Below are positions 24,924 through 33,093 of a DNA stretch of 64,000 nt, in pieces. Position 1 is the stretch's first letter, and each line of letters starts with the position of its first letter. Source of the DNA: DASZCR01 sp964246705 (lineage in GTDB: Bacteria; Acidobacteriota; Blastocatellia; Pyrinomonadales; Pyrinomonadaceae); assembly GCA_964246705.1 (NCBI GenBank), contig CAXTRQ010000001.1, positions 62,001-126,000 of the forward strand. The letters are read 5' to 3'. Below the pieces are notes generated by a model. The model did not search any database. It had not been told where the DNA came from and saw only the letters and a list, made by a program, of their open reading frames with translations. Position numbers and translations under genes: made by a program.

Positions 24924-27482
24924 TTATGGGCTGGGCACCGGCGCTACGGTCGTCGAGCCGCCGTCCGTGCCGAGATTCATTCGTTGCAGGAGTTCCCCGA
25001 ACCTCGGGTCTTGCCTTAGCGTGTCGGAGAACGGACTGACGTTCACATAGACGAGCAGGATGTCCTGCTCGTCGTAAGCCTTGTTGAGCCACTCGAATGC
25101 CGCATCCTTGTCGCCGAGGGCCGTGTAAAGGATTGCGAACCTGTAAGGCGAGACGAACTGCCGCTTGGTCAGATCTTGCAACTCGGCCAGTATCGCGCGC
25201 GCCTCGTCCGGCCTGCCCGCCGCGGCGCGCGTGTAACCGAGCATGGACAGCGCCATGGAGTGGCGGTTGGAGAGAGCCATCGCCTTTTCGTAGCTTGCGG
25301 CGGCGGCGTCGTACCGCCCCGCTTGCGTGTAGGCCCACCCCAAGTAATAGTGCGCGGGGAAGGAGTTCGGGAACATGTCCCTGTTCTTTTCGAGGAGGCC
25401 AATGGCCTCGTCGTACCTGCCCATGTAGAAGGGGAACAGTGCGACATCCGTGTTGATGATGGGCGAGAGCGGGTCGAGTTCCTGCGCTTTTCTCAACTCT
25501 CGAAGAGACTCTTCGAGCCTTCCGCGCGCCAGCAGGGACGAGGCATACCATTGATGGCCGGTCGCGTAGTTAGGGCTTAGCTCGATAGCTCGCCGCAGGT
25601 CTGCCTCGCCGCCCTCCCAGTCGCGCTCAGCGTGCGTTTTGATGAACCCGAGGGTGGCGTACGCCTCGCCGAGAGAGCCATCCAACTCCAGCGCCTTGGC
25701 GGCCGCCGCTCTGGCGCGCATGTAGGATTCGCGCGGCTTGATGCCCCCGGCGAGGACGTAGGCATCGGCGAGACCCGCGTACCCCAAGGCGAAATCCGGA
25801 TCAATGTCAATGGCCTGTTGGAAATGCTCGATGGCCTGCCGAAGAGCGTCGCCGGTTCTCTTGCTCCAGTCCCGGCGGCCTTTAAGGTAGTGGTCGTAGG
25901 CGATCGGGTTCACCTCCAGCCGCTTGGTCGTTGTGGCCTTGGCCTCGCTGCCCGAGCCGCTCATTAGAGTTCTTACGATCTCGCGGGTAATTGTGTCCTC
26001 CACAGAAAGGATCTCGGGGGGACTCGTGATGAACTGGCTGCCCCAGATGCGGCTGTGGTCTCGCACATCAATCAGTTCGGTTGTCACACGCAGGTTCTCG
26101 CCTGCCCCTGTGAGCTTCCCTATCAGGACAGCTTCCACGCCGAGGGCCGAGCCGGCTGCGGCGGCGTCAACGTCGCGCCCCCGGTACTTGGCGACGGAGT
26201 TGCGCGATATCACTTTGACGCCCGACAATCTCCCTAGGCTCTCGATCAAGGCGTCTGTGACGCCCTCACTCAAGTAGTCCATGCTCTCGTCGTTAGTCTC
26301 GTTTACGAACGGGAGTACCGCCACAGAATTCACGGGCGCGTGCTGCCACCAGCCGCGCGGCCCAACGTACAGTGAGGCCAGCGCCAGAAGAGGCAGCGTG
26401 AGCGCCACCGCCATGAGCCGGCGGGGGCGTCGCGTCGTGCCCACAGGGGCGACGACGGATGCTGCCCGTCCGAAGGGAGAGAGGCGAAACTCGTTGCTGC
26501 GACTGACAAGCCTCCGGTAGAGAGAGTCGAGACTGGAGCCCCGGAGAGGGCGCACGCTCTGCGCTCCGAGGCCGTCGACCTCGCCCCCGTTCAAGTCGTC
26601 TAGGAACTCTTGCGCGGACTGGTAGCGCTCACCCGGCTGCTTAGCCAGCGCTCTGAGCGTAACCCGGTCAAGCGCAGGCGGCACGGACGGATTGTAATTT
26701 GAGGGAGGCGGTGGCTGGGCCGGGCTGATTATTTGGGCAAAGATTTCGACAACGCTGGGCGCGGCGAAGGCGGGCCTTCCGGCCAAGCATTCATAGAGTA
26801 CCGCACCAACGGAGAATAGGTCGCCGCGCTCGTCAACCGCCGCCGCCGTCGCTTGCTCGGGTGACACGTACAGCGGCGTCCCGAGCACGGCCCCGTCGAG
26901 CGTCCGGGTCGGGAGGTCAGCCAAAGCATCGCCGGTCGCGTGCTCCATAATGACGGAGGAGGTCGCTGCGGTTGCGACTCCCGCCTCTTCGTCGCACAGC
27001 GACTTCGCAAGGCCGAAGTCGAGCACCTTGACCAGCCCTTTCTCGCTGAGGATGATATTCGAGGGCTTCACGTCGCGGTGAATGATTCCCTTCCGGTGCG
27101 CCTCGGCGACCGCCTCCAGCACACCCCGGATAACCTTTAACCCCGCCTCGATGCTCATCCTTCCGGCGTCCAAAACGTCGGATAGGGTCTGCCCGCGCAG
27201 TAACTCCATGACGATGAACGGGCGACCCTGATCCGTCTCGCCGTAGTCGTAGACGGTAGCGATATTGGGGTGATTCAGAACAGAGGCCGAGCGCGCCTCG
27301 CGCATAAACCTCGCGCGCGACATGCGCCTGTTGCGCACGCCGCCGAGAAACTTGACGGCGACCTGCCGGCCCAACCGGACATCCTCCGCAGCGAAGACAA
27401 CGCCCATTCCGCCCTCGCCCAACTTACTTAGAAGCCGGTAATGTGAGACGATCTGGCCCGCCGTGATGTCTTCGAGGTTCAT
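24924..27482 (-). CDS. Ser/Thr protein kinase (PknB-like) with TolB/FlgO-like and TPR domains
   Basis: The kinase domain is complete: glycine loop GEGGMG at 22-27, K44, HRD at 135-137 (IIHRDVKPSNIIL) and DFG at 155-157. A membrane segment lies near 355-375. Outside it is a domain like TolB N-terminal/FlgO (VAVLPFVNETNDESMDYLSE, KVISRNSVAKY), then about six TPRs. This layout is common in Acidobacteriota. The protein would phosphorylate cytoplasmic targets in response to an external cue. It precedes the small peptide gene by 53 bases. The nearby FHA-containing activator is a plausible target, because FHA domains bind phosphothreonine. Confidence 0.88.
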   Translation of the reverse strand: MNLEDITAGQIVSHYRLLSKLGEGGMGVVFAAEDVRLGRQVAVKFLGGVRNRRMSRARFMREARSASVLNHPNIATVYDYGETDQGRPFIVMELLRGQTLSDVLDAGRMSIEAGLKVIRGVLEAVAEAHRKGIIHRDVKPSNIILSEKGLVKVLDFGLAKSLCDEEAGVATAATSSVIMEHATGDALADLPTRTLDGAVLGTPLYVSPEQATAAAVDERGDLFSVGAVLYECLAGRPAFAAPSVVEIFAQIISPAQPPPPSNYNPSVPPALDRVTLRALAKQPGERYQSAQEFLDDLNGGEVDGLGAQSVRPLRGSSLDSLYRRLVSRSNEFRLSPFGRAASVVAPVGTTRRPRRLMAVALTLPLLALASLYVGPRGWWQHAPVNSVAVLPFVNETNDESMDYLSEGVTDALIESLGRLSGVKVISRNSVAKYRGRDVDAAAAGSALGVEAVLIGKLTGAGENLRVTTELIDVRDHSRIWGSQFITSPPEILSVEDTITREIVRTLMSGSGSEAKATTTKRLEVNPIAYDHYLKGRRDWSKRTGDALRQAIEHFQQAIDIDPDFALGYAGLADAYVLAGGIKPRESYMRARAAAAKALELDGSLGEAYATLGFIKTHAERDWEGGEADLRRAIELSPNYATGHQWYASSLLARGRLEESLRELRKAQELDPLSPIINTDVALFPFYMGRYDEAIGLLEKNRDMFPNSFPAHYYLGWAYTQAGRYDAAAASYEKAMALSNRHSMALSMLGYTRAAAGRPDEARAILAELQDLTKRQFVSPYRFAILYTALGDKDAAFEWLNKAYDEQDILLVYVNVSPFSDTLRQDPRFGELLQRMNLGTDGGSTTVAPVPSP

Positions 27483-27673
27483 GTGAGTTGTTCCTCATGT
27501 GGAGGCCAAAGCTGGGTTCCGCATGATAAAAGCGTTGGGCTTTGAACGCGCGCGAACAGACGGTTGGCGGCTGGTGCTCGCCCCCACCGGGCGTATAAGC
27601 TCTTGAAAAACAGCGCCGCATTGTACTCCCCTAACCCGAGGAGATACAGAACATTTTTTCGGCTGGCGACCTC

Positions 27674-28522
27674 CTAGCCACGCTCCGGGTCGGGCATCAG
27701 GTAGCCGTCAACTACGCTCGCACCTGACTCAAAAATGATCCGGTCAACGTGTTCGATGGCGTCCACCGCCCCCGCGCCGTCCTCGCTGAAGGCAGGGCCT
27801 ATCCACATCGCCTCCCACTCGATGTCGCCGACGACCCCGTGCGCCCGCTTCCAGTCGTCCACCCTATCGTCCACCCAGCCGCGCAATTTCCAGAATAACG
27901 GATTGACGTGACTGGCATAGATGTCACCTAGATAGTCGTACGCCGGGGCGTCCCAATGGCGATCTATGTCCCGCGCGACCACGGTCGTAGGCCGGTAGCC
28001 GACCGGCGAGGGTGCCGCCCAGCGCAGATGCATGTCGTTGCTAATAGTGAATTCAATCTCCGAGCCAAGACGCCCGAGCGTCACTGCCCGCAAATAATCC
28101 TCGTCCTTATACTGCCTCTCCCACGGAGCTAAGTGCCGCTCGTAGTAATCCTCTGACTTTAATCCTTCGAGTCCCGAGTCTGGAAAGTTCGGGACGGGGT
28201 AGTCCGGGTCATCAGGAGGCGGCACGCGCCGCCAACTGTCTATGCGCGCCGGGCCGTGCCCCTCAGCCAGCGCCAACATCCAGCGGTTCATGTAGAGAAA
28301 GTCCTCACCGGAATCGTTATCGGGCAGCGGGCGACCCCGCGAGTCGAGCGCAGGCCGGGGCGGAACCCAAAAAGGAGCGATCTCTTCCACAGCCCGCCGT
28401 TCCTTCTCCGTGAGCCGCAGCCACGAATGGCGCAACTTATGCCAGATGTAAAAGTGAAGACGCCAGCGGCGCTGAGCCAACTCGGTGATCAACCCGACTG
28501 GCAAGGTGCGCTTCACTCTCAT
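27674..28522 (-). CDS. PvdJ/PvdP-like protein (tyrosinase-fold, copper site doubtful)
   Basis: The stretch SNDMHLRWA followed by YASHVNPLFWKLRGWVDDRV resembles the second copper site region of tyrosinase-like proteins (HNxxH ... DPxFWxHH). An upstream segment has DNDSGEDFLYMNRWML and RIDSWRRVPPPDDPDYPVP. I recall this combination from PvdJ/PvdP-like proteins of pyoverdine maturation and from related hypotheticals. The position where a copper-binding His is expected after FWKL is Arg here. The copper site may therefore be altered or lost. ATG 28522 has GGGGGA before it; an earlier GTG at 28576 lacks one. It could oxidise a Tyr-containing peptide, but that is inference. Confidence 0.5.
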   Translation of the reverse strand: MRVKRTLPVGLITELAQRRWRLHFYIWHKLRHSWLRLTEKERRAVEEIAPFWVPPRPALDSRGRPLPDNDSGEDFLYMNRWMLALAEGHGPARIDSWRRVPPPDDPDYPVPNFPDSGLEGLKSEDYYERHLAPWERQYKDEDYLRAVTLGRLGSEIEFTISNDMHLRWAAPSPVGYRPTTVVARDIDRHWDAPAYDYLGDIYASHVNPLFWKLRGWVDDRVDDWKRAHGVVGDIEWEAMWIGPAFSEDGAGAVDAIEHVDRIIFESGASVVDGYLMPDPERG

Positions 28523-28638
28523 GTTCCCCCAATAAGGCGTATCCACGCCCCGTCGAGATGGCAAGCCGCGTGCCACATGTTGCGCGGCGCAGGGAGGGCA
28601 TGTATGCGAGGACGCTACGGATGAAGCCGCCCTCCTGC

Positions 28639-28652
28639 TATCAACTGTGATA
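28639..28652. promoter_or_regulatory. Palindrome TATCAACTGTGATA, possible operator
   Basis: TATCA and TGATA are perfect inverted arms around ACTG. It lies in the divergent gap between the tyrosinase-like gene and the FHA-sigma54 activator, with its last base at the first ATG of the activator. Similar sites are at 32764 and 32786. Confidence 0.4.
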
Positions 28653-30679
28653 TGGCGCGGACGCAGGATGGAAAAGCCTCTTGTCGTCCGATGCCAGTCT
28701 CACGTATGCTTGCGTCGCTACAATCCGATGGCGGTACCCGCCGCCCTGCTGCCCCTGCTGATATGACTCCTAAGCTAATTGTCATCGCCGGCCCTTTGCA
28801 AGGCACGGTCTTCGGCCTCGACGGGGAAGAACTCTCGATTGGCCGCGAGGTGGTGAGCAGCGTGCGCATCGCCCACCCGTCCGTATCGCGACGCCACTGC
28901 CTCCTGCGAAAAGAGGGCGAGCGGTTCAAGATCGTAGACCTCGATAGCTTCAACGGCACATTCGTCAACAGCGTGCCCGTCTCGGAGCAGTTCCTCGAGC
29001 ACGGAGACCATGTGAACATCGGCGACCTGCTGCTCCTCTTCCTTCTGCACGAGGCCGAGGACGCCGCGCCATCGCCCATCCTCATAGATGAGGGAAACCT
29101 CGTCACGCAATCGACGGTGCGGCTGCGAAGGCAGGACGCCTTCTACCTTCAGCCCGAGAAGGTGCTGTCCGTCCTCCCGCCGACGGCGCGCGTGGCGCGC
29201 GACCTGAACACGCTGCTCAAGATCAGCACGGTCATCAACTCGGTGCACGGGCTAGAGAACCTACAGCGGCGACTGCTCGATTTAGTCGCCGAGGTCGTAC
29301 CGGCAGAGCGCGGTGCCATTCTGCTGCTGGCCGGGGCCGGTGGCCCGCAAGAGCTTGTCCCCACCGTCTCATTCAGCCGGCAACCGGGCGGCGACGAAGA
29401 GATTCGCGTCAGCCGCACGGTGGCGCTCCAAGCACTCAGGGAGGGCGCAGCCATCCTGAGCAACGGCGTCGCGTCGGAGGGTGGCTTCGTGTTCGCCGAA
29501 AGCCTCATCACATCGCGGGTGAGCGCGCTGCTGTGCGTCCCGCTCGTGGCGCAAGAGAGGGCGCTTGGCGTCATCTACCTCGACACGCGCGACGGCGCGA
29601 CCGCCTTCGACGAGCACCATCTGCAACTCGCGACGGCCATCGCAGGCATCGCCGCCGTCGCCATTGAGAACGTCCATCACGCCGAGCAGATGGAGGGCGA
29701 GAACCGCCGGCTGATCGAGGAGATCAATATCAAGCACCAGATGGTCGGCGACGGTGCACGCATGCGCGCGCTGTACCAGTTCATCTCCAAGGTGGCACCC
29801 AGCGACTCGACGATCCTACTGCTTGGCGAGTCGGGGACTGGCAAGGAGTTGGCCGCGCGCGCCATCCACGCCAACAGCGCGCGCGCGCGTCGGCCATTTG
29901 TCGCCATCAACTGTGCTACGCTGTCGGAGACGCTGCTCGAAAGCGAACTCTTCGGCCACGAGAAGGGGGCGTTCACGGGCGCGGTCGCGCAGAAGCGCGG
30001 CAAGTTGGAGTTGGCCGACGGTGGCACGATCTTCCTCGACGAAGTAGGCGAGATGGCACTGAACATCCAAGCGAAGTTCCTGCGCGTCTTGCAGGAGCGC
30101 GAGTTCGAGCGGGTTGGCGGCACGCGCCCCATCAAGGTTAACGTCCGCATCGTAGCCGCCACCAACCGGGATCTCGAAGAGGCTATCCGCACGGGAGACT
30201 TTCGGCGCGACCTCTACTACCGGCTGAACGTCATCTCCTTCGTCCTCGCGCCGCTACGCGAGCGACGCGAGGATATCCCGTTGCTGGCTAATTATTTCGC
30301 CGTCGAGTGCGGCAAGCGCGCACGGCACAAGCCGCTACGCGTTTCGACCGAGGCGCGGTCGTACCTGACCGACTACGACTGGCCCGGCAACGTGCGCGAG
30401 CTTGAGAACATCATCGAGCGCGCCGCCGTCCTCGGCTCAACTGACATGATCGTACCGGAGGACTTGCCCGAGGCGCTGCTCGAAACCGCCTCCTCCGACG
30501 GGGCGCAGATAACCAAGTTCTACGACGCGCTGCGCGAGACGAAAAAGAAGATGCTGCTGAGCGCTATACAGCAGGCTGGCGGCAACTACGTGGAGGCCGC
30601 GAAACTCCTCGGCATACACCCCAACAACCTCCACCGCCTGATGCGGAATATGAGCTTGAAGTCGGATTTGAATAGGTGA
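28652..30679 (+). CDS. FHA-GAF-AAA+ sigma54-dependent transcriptional activator
   Basis: Domains in order: an FHA phosphopeptide-binding domain (about 40-135; LSIGREVVSSVRIAHPSVSR, FNGTFVNS), a GAF sensor (about 190-345), an AAA+ sigma54 activator core with Walker A GESGTGKE, the diagnostic GAFTGA loop and LDEVGEM, then a Fis-type helix-turn-helix (YVEAAKLLGIHPNNLHRLMR). It would remodel sigma54 polymerase in response to a phospho-signal. The start is uncertain: residues before about 38 are not FHA-like and ATGs at 28691, 28703 and 28763 are possible. I could not find a convincing -24/-12 promoter nearby. The kinase gene close by suggests a kinase-FHA pair. Confidence 0.88.
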   Translation: MARTQDGKASCRPMPVSRMLASLQSDGGTRRPAAPADMTPKLIVIAGPLQGTVFGLDGEELSIGREVVSSVRIAHPSVSRRHCLLRKEGERFKIVDLDSFNGTFVNSVPVSEQFLEHGDHVNIGDLLLLFLLHEAEDAAPSPILIDEGNLVTQSTVRLRRQDAFYLQPEKVLSVLPPTARVARDLNTLLKISTVINSVHGLENLQRRLLDLVAEVVPAERGAILLLAGAGGPQELVPTVSFSRQPGGDEEIRVSRTVALQALREGAAILSNGVASEGGFVFAESLITSRVSALLCVPLVAQERALGVIYLDTRDGATAFDEHHLQLATAIAGIAAVAIENVHHAEQMEGENRRLIEEINIKHQMVGDGARMRALYQFISKVAPSDSTILLLGESGTGKELAARAIHANSARARRPFVAINCATLSETLLESELFGHEKGAFTGAVAQKRGKLELADGGTIFLDEVGEMALNIQAKFLRVLQEREFERVGGTRPIKVNVRIVAATNRDLEEAIRTGDFRRDLYYRLNVISFVLAPLRERREDIPLLANYFAVECGKRARHKPLRVSTEARSYLTDYDWPGNVRELENIIERAAVLGSTDMIVPEDLPEALLETASSDGAQITKFYDALRETKKKMLLSAIQQAGGNYVEAAKLLGIHPNNLHRLMRNMSLKSDLNR

Positions 30680-30754
30680 GCTATCGGGTGTGTAAACGAG
30701 TAAAGCCGCCCGAGAGACCTGCGAAACCGGCCCACGCCTCTCCGCCCTGCCCGT

Positions 30755-31189
30755 TTAGTTTCTGCCACCCAGTATGCCCACCGCCGCGCGCGGGTCTTCA
30801 GCAGTCCTCATGCCCGCCTCCGACGCGAACTCGCGCTCCCGCTCGTTCTCGCCGACGAACAGACAGCGGCGCGGCACGAGGCTGGCGAGCCTCGCTGCAC
30901 GGCGAAAGATGTCCGCCGATTGCTTCGGCCCGAATAAGATGATGTTGGGTTCAAAGAAATCGAGCAACTCGGCCTCGCGCAAGACCCTCAAAACCTCCCT
31001 CTCCTCTACAGAGCCTCGGTCGGAGATGATGCCGAGCTTCAGCCCGCGCCGCGACAGCTCGCCCAGCGCCTCCAACGCGCCATCCAACACTTCGATGTGC
31101 TCGATGACCCGGCCCGAAGAGTCGCGGCTGATGACCGCGAGCGTGTCCCCGATATCGAAGAAGACCGCACTCACCTTTTCTGAATCCAT
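30755..31189 (-). CDS. HAD-superfamily hydrolase, 144 aa
   Basis: Motif I is present (AVFFDIGDTLAV), motif II is likely in KLGIISDRGS, motif III is K in FGPKQSAD, and motif IV looks like FVGENERERE. The length is short for a HAD phosphatase, with a small or absent cap, so the substrate is probably a macromolecule or a small phosphorylated metabolite. It ends the minus-strand run of MMP-like zymogen, membrane coiled-coil and this gene, 45 bases after the previous one. Its stop faces the FHA-activator stop across 75 bases. Confidence 0.75.
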   Translation of the reverse strand: MDSEKVSAVFFDIGDTLAVISRDSSGRVIEHIEVLDGALEALGELSRRGLKLGIISDRGSVEEREVLRVLREAELLDFFEPNIILFGPKQSADIFRRAARLASLVPRRCLFVGENEREREFASEAGMRTAEDPRAAVGILGGRN

Positions 31190-31234
31190 GTAGTCACGCT
31201 TGCTTTCGTGGCATGCATCTTAGTGAAACGCGCG

Positions 31235-31720
31235 TCAGAGTAGCGTGAGCGCTTGAGGCGGGGCGTTGTTCTTCATGCGTACGTAGTTGTCAACTACGCC
31301 CGCGCCCAAGTTCGCGAAGACGTAGCCGATGAGCGTAGTAGCGAAGCCGCCGATGAGCGCCACAAGCGTATCCTTCACGACGATCTCGTAGATGGCCGCG
31401 CGCATGCTCTTGTTCCGTGTCTCCACGTGAATCTTATAGGCGGACACCTGCTGCGTATAGGACTTCACCTGCTCGACATAGACCGCGACCTGCTGCTTGT
31501 AAGTCTCCACCTGCTGCTTTTGCCCGTCCGCGTTTAGCGTTGAGTCGAGCGGCCCGACGACGGGCGGTGACGGTGGCACGGGAGTCGGGAGCGGCTGCGG
31601 GGACGATCCCGACTCGTTGCCCGCATCGAACAGCAACCCATAGCTCGGTATCAGGATGGCAACATTAATGGCGATGAACCATATAACGAGGATTCCCTGT
31701 ATGAGTTTCTTCAGAGTCAT
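31235..31720 (-). CDS. Small membrane protein with central coiled coil
   Basis: An N-terminal membrane segment (LIQGILVIWFIAINVAILIP) is followed by a Pro-rich stretch (SPQPLPTPVPPSPPVV), then a Gln/Val-rich coiled coil of about 55 residues (YKQQVAVYVEQVKSYTQQVS). A second membrane segment follows (LVALIGGFATTLIGYVFANL). Both ends would be cytoplasmic and the coiled coil outside. GGAGG lies six bases before ATG 31720; a GTG directly before it is a weaker alternative. It follows the matrixin-like gene by 57 bases. I do not recognise a family; it could be a membrane anchor or holin-like partner for the protease. Confidence 0.6.
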   Translation of the reverse strand: MTLKKLIQGILVIWFIAINVAILIPSYGLLFDAGNESGSSPQPLPTPVPPSPPVVGPLDSTLNADGQKQQVETYKQQVAVYVEQVKSYTQQVSAYKIHVETRNKSMRAAIYEIVVKDTLVALIGGFATTLIGYVFANLGAGVVDNYVRMKNNAPPQALTLL

Positions 31721-31777
31721 CACTGGCCTCCGTTCAAGCGGTAGGGGACGGCCCGCCCCCTCTTCGTCAAAGCCCTC

Positions 31778-32320
31778 TCACTCGTCGTAGAGCTGGGTGA
31801 TGCCGTCAATGTCGTCATGGTCAAGCCTGCGGTTCGGCCCGCCGTAGAACGGGAACATCAGCGCAGTTGTGACCTGCGAGTGCGCGAGACCTAGCGAGTG
31901 ACCGAATTCGTGCGCGGCGACCGTGACGAGGTCGGTGCCCGAGGCGGGCAGGTCTATGCTCCACGAGTCGTCATCATCGAAGTGTGCGTCACCCGCGAGG
32001 GAACCCGAGTTAGGCGGCGGGAAGAAGGCGTGCGCCAGCGTGCCGCTCGGGCCGTCGAAGCCTTCGTAGTCGCCGTGGTCGCCCGACACGAAGCGGATGA
32101 CGATGTCGGCGGGCTGGCCCGCGCCAACTTCTTGGAACCTCAACACCGAGACCTCTTCCCAGAGGTGGAACGCCTTGCGGATAGCGTCGCCGATATCCGC
32201 GCCGGACAGGTCTGAAGCCAGTTCGCTGAACTTGTAGGTCAGGTTGGTGTGATCCCACTTCCTCCCGTCAATCACGAAGGCGGCGCTGTCGGGGACGCCG
32301 CAACGCGGCGTCCGCATCAT
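31778..32320 (-). CDS. Matrixin-like (M10) zinc metalloprotease catalytic domain
   Basis: H137-E-F-G-H141-x5-H147 (VAAHEFGHSLGLAHS) is the metzincin zinc motif, and LMFPFY gives the Met-turn. The sequence PRCGVPD at residues 5-11 is the MMP cysteine switch, whose Cys blocks the zinc in the latent enzyme. That motif normally follows a peptidoglycan-binding-like prodomain in the same chain; here the prodomain is in the preceding frame-matched segment (32324-32590) separated by one TAG. No signal peptide is visible. If read through, one 270-aa zymogen results. Otherwise this would need its own start at ATG 32320. Confidence 0.8.
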   Translation of the reverse strand: MMRTPRCGVPDSAAFVIDGRKWDHTNLTYKFSELASDLSGADIGDAIRKAFHLWEEVSVLRFQEVGAGQPADIVIRFVSGDHGDYEGFDGPSGTLAHAFFPPPNSGSLAGDAHFDDDDSWSIDLPASGTDLVTVAAHEFGHSLGLAHSQVTTALMFPFYGGPNRRLDHDDIDGITQLYDE

Positions 32321-32323
32321 CCG

Positions 32324-32590
32324 CTAGGTTGGCTCGTCGAGCCGACCGGTCACGGGGATGCCAATGAACCGCTGGAAGCTCTCAAGCGCGCGGCGCGTGT
32401 TGTCGTCAAACGTCCCTTCGGACTCGGGGACGGTCGCAGCCGCCCGTTCGGGCGTGACGCCGAAGGCGACCGTTGCGGGTGATTCGATATAGCCGAACTT
32501 GCTCAGGTAGTTCTGAAGGCGGCGAACGTCTTCGCCCTCGTCGCCCGGCTGAAGCCCTGCCGTGGTCGGGATATAATTTTTGTCCTGCAT
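32324..32590 (-). CDS. MMP-like prodomain (peptidoglycan-binding type), ends at in-frame TAG
   Basis: The 88-aa protein is a PG_binding_1 fold: GDEGEDVRRLQNYLSKFGYI, FDDNTRRALESFQRFIGIPV and TGRLDEPT. In MMPs this leads straight into the cysteine-switch motif. Here TAG replaces the codon after T88 and the next residues are Arg-Met-Met-Arg-Thr-Pro-Arg-Cys in the same frame. It could be a nonsense mutation, a sequencing error, programmed readthrough, or a true split into two chains. AAAGGA precedes ATG 32590. Confidence 0.7.
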   Translation of the reverse strand: MQDKNYIPTTAGLQPGDEGEDVRRLQNYLSKFGYIESPATVAFGVTPERAAATVPESEGTFDDNTRRALESFQRFIGIPVTGRLDEPT

Positions 32591-32763
32591 CCTCGCAATT
32601 CCTTTCCCACTTCTTCGCGTGGCGCTTCTCACGTTCGGAATTCAACTCGCCACTTGCGTGCCACACCTCAGCAGCCGACCCGCGCCGCTTCACACTCGCC
32701 ACAAACACATGCTCGGCGTCAAAACGCACTGGCCGCGCGCCGCGCACCCGTCGCAGCATGAGC

Positions 32764-32799
32764 TATCAGTTTTGATACCCGTGAATATCAGTTCTGATA
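32764..32799. promoter_or_regulatory. Two tandem palindromes TATCAGTTNTGATA, possible operator
   Basis: TATCAGTTTTGATA (32764-32777) and TATCAGTTCTGATA (32786-32799) start 22 bases apart, two helical turns. A half-matching TCAAAAACTGATA lies at 33006-33018. They sit in the 490-base divergent gap 32591-33093, between the MMP-like gene and the lipoprotein gene; apart from these I see only a weak tRNA-like stretch. They probably bind one regulator, unidentified. Confidence 0.5.
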
Positions 32800-33093
32800 G
32801 GGCGATAGGACGGCGGACGCTTTGAAGGGGTTCGGCCCCGTTCGATTTCCGCCAGCGATATCCGCTGTCGAAACAGCCTTTAAGCGTAGCGCGCCGACCC
32901 GCCATGCGCCGCGCCCGTGTCTGGCACGCGGCTCGTAAGGCAATGCATCACACTCTGGAATGAGGTCGCGGGGTCGAACCCTCGCATCTGCTCTCACCGG
33001 GGTACTCAAAAACTGATAAAGGCCGGGGCATTATCTTCAGGACGACAGGCCCGCCGTCTCTCTTGAACCGAATTCACCACGATGGGAAAAGCC

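Noticed and set aside
24871..25551. Upstream extension of the 78-aa peptide frame
   Set aside because: It overlaps the kinase-TPR gene in another frame; GGAGGAAACA before ATG 24870 marks the true start.
32922..32998. tRNA-like stretch with GGTCGCGGGGTCGAACCCTC
   Set aside because: It resembles the 3' half of a tRNA, but the T stem, anticodon stem and acceptor stem do not pair. At most a degraded remnant.
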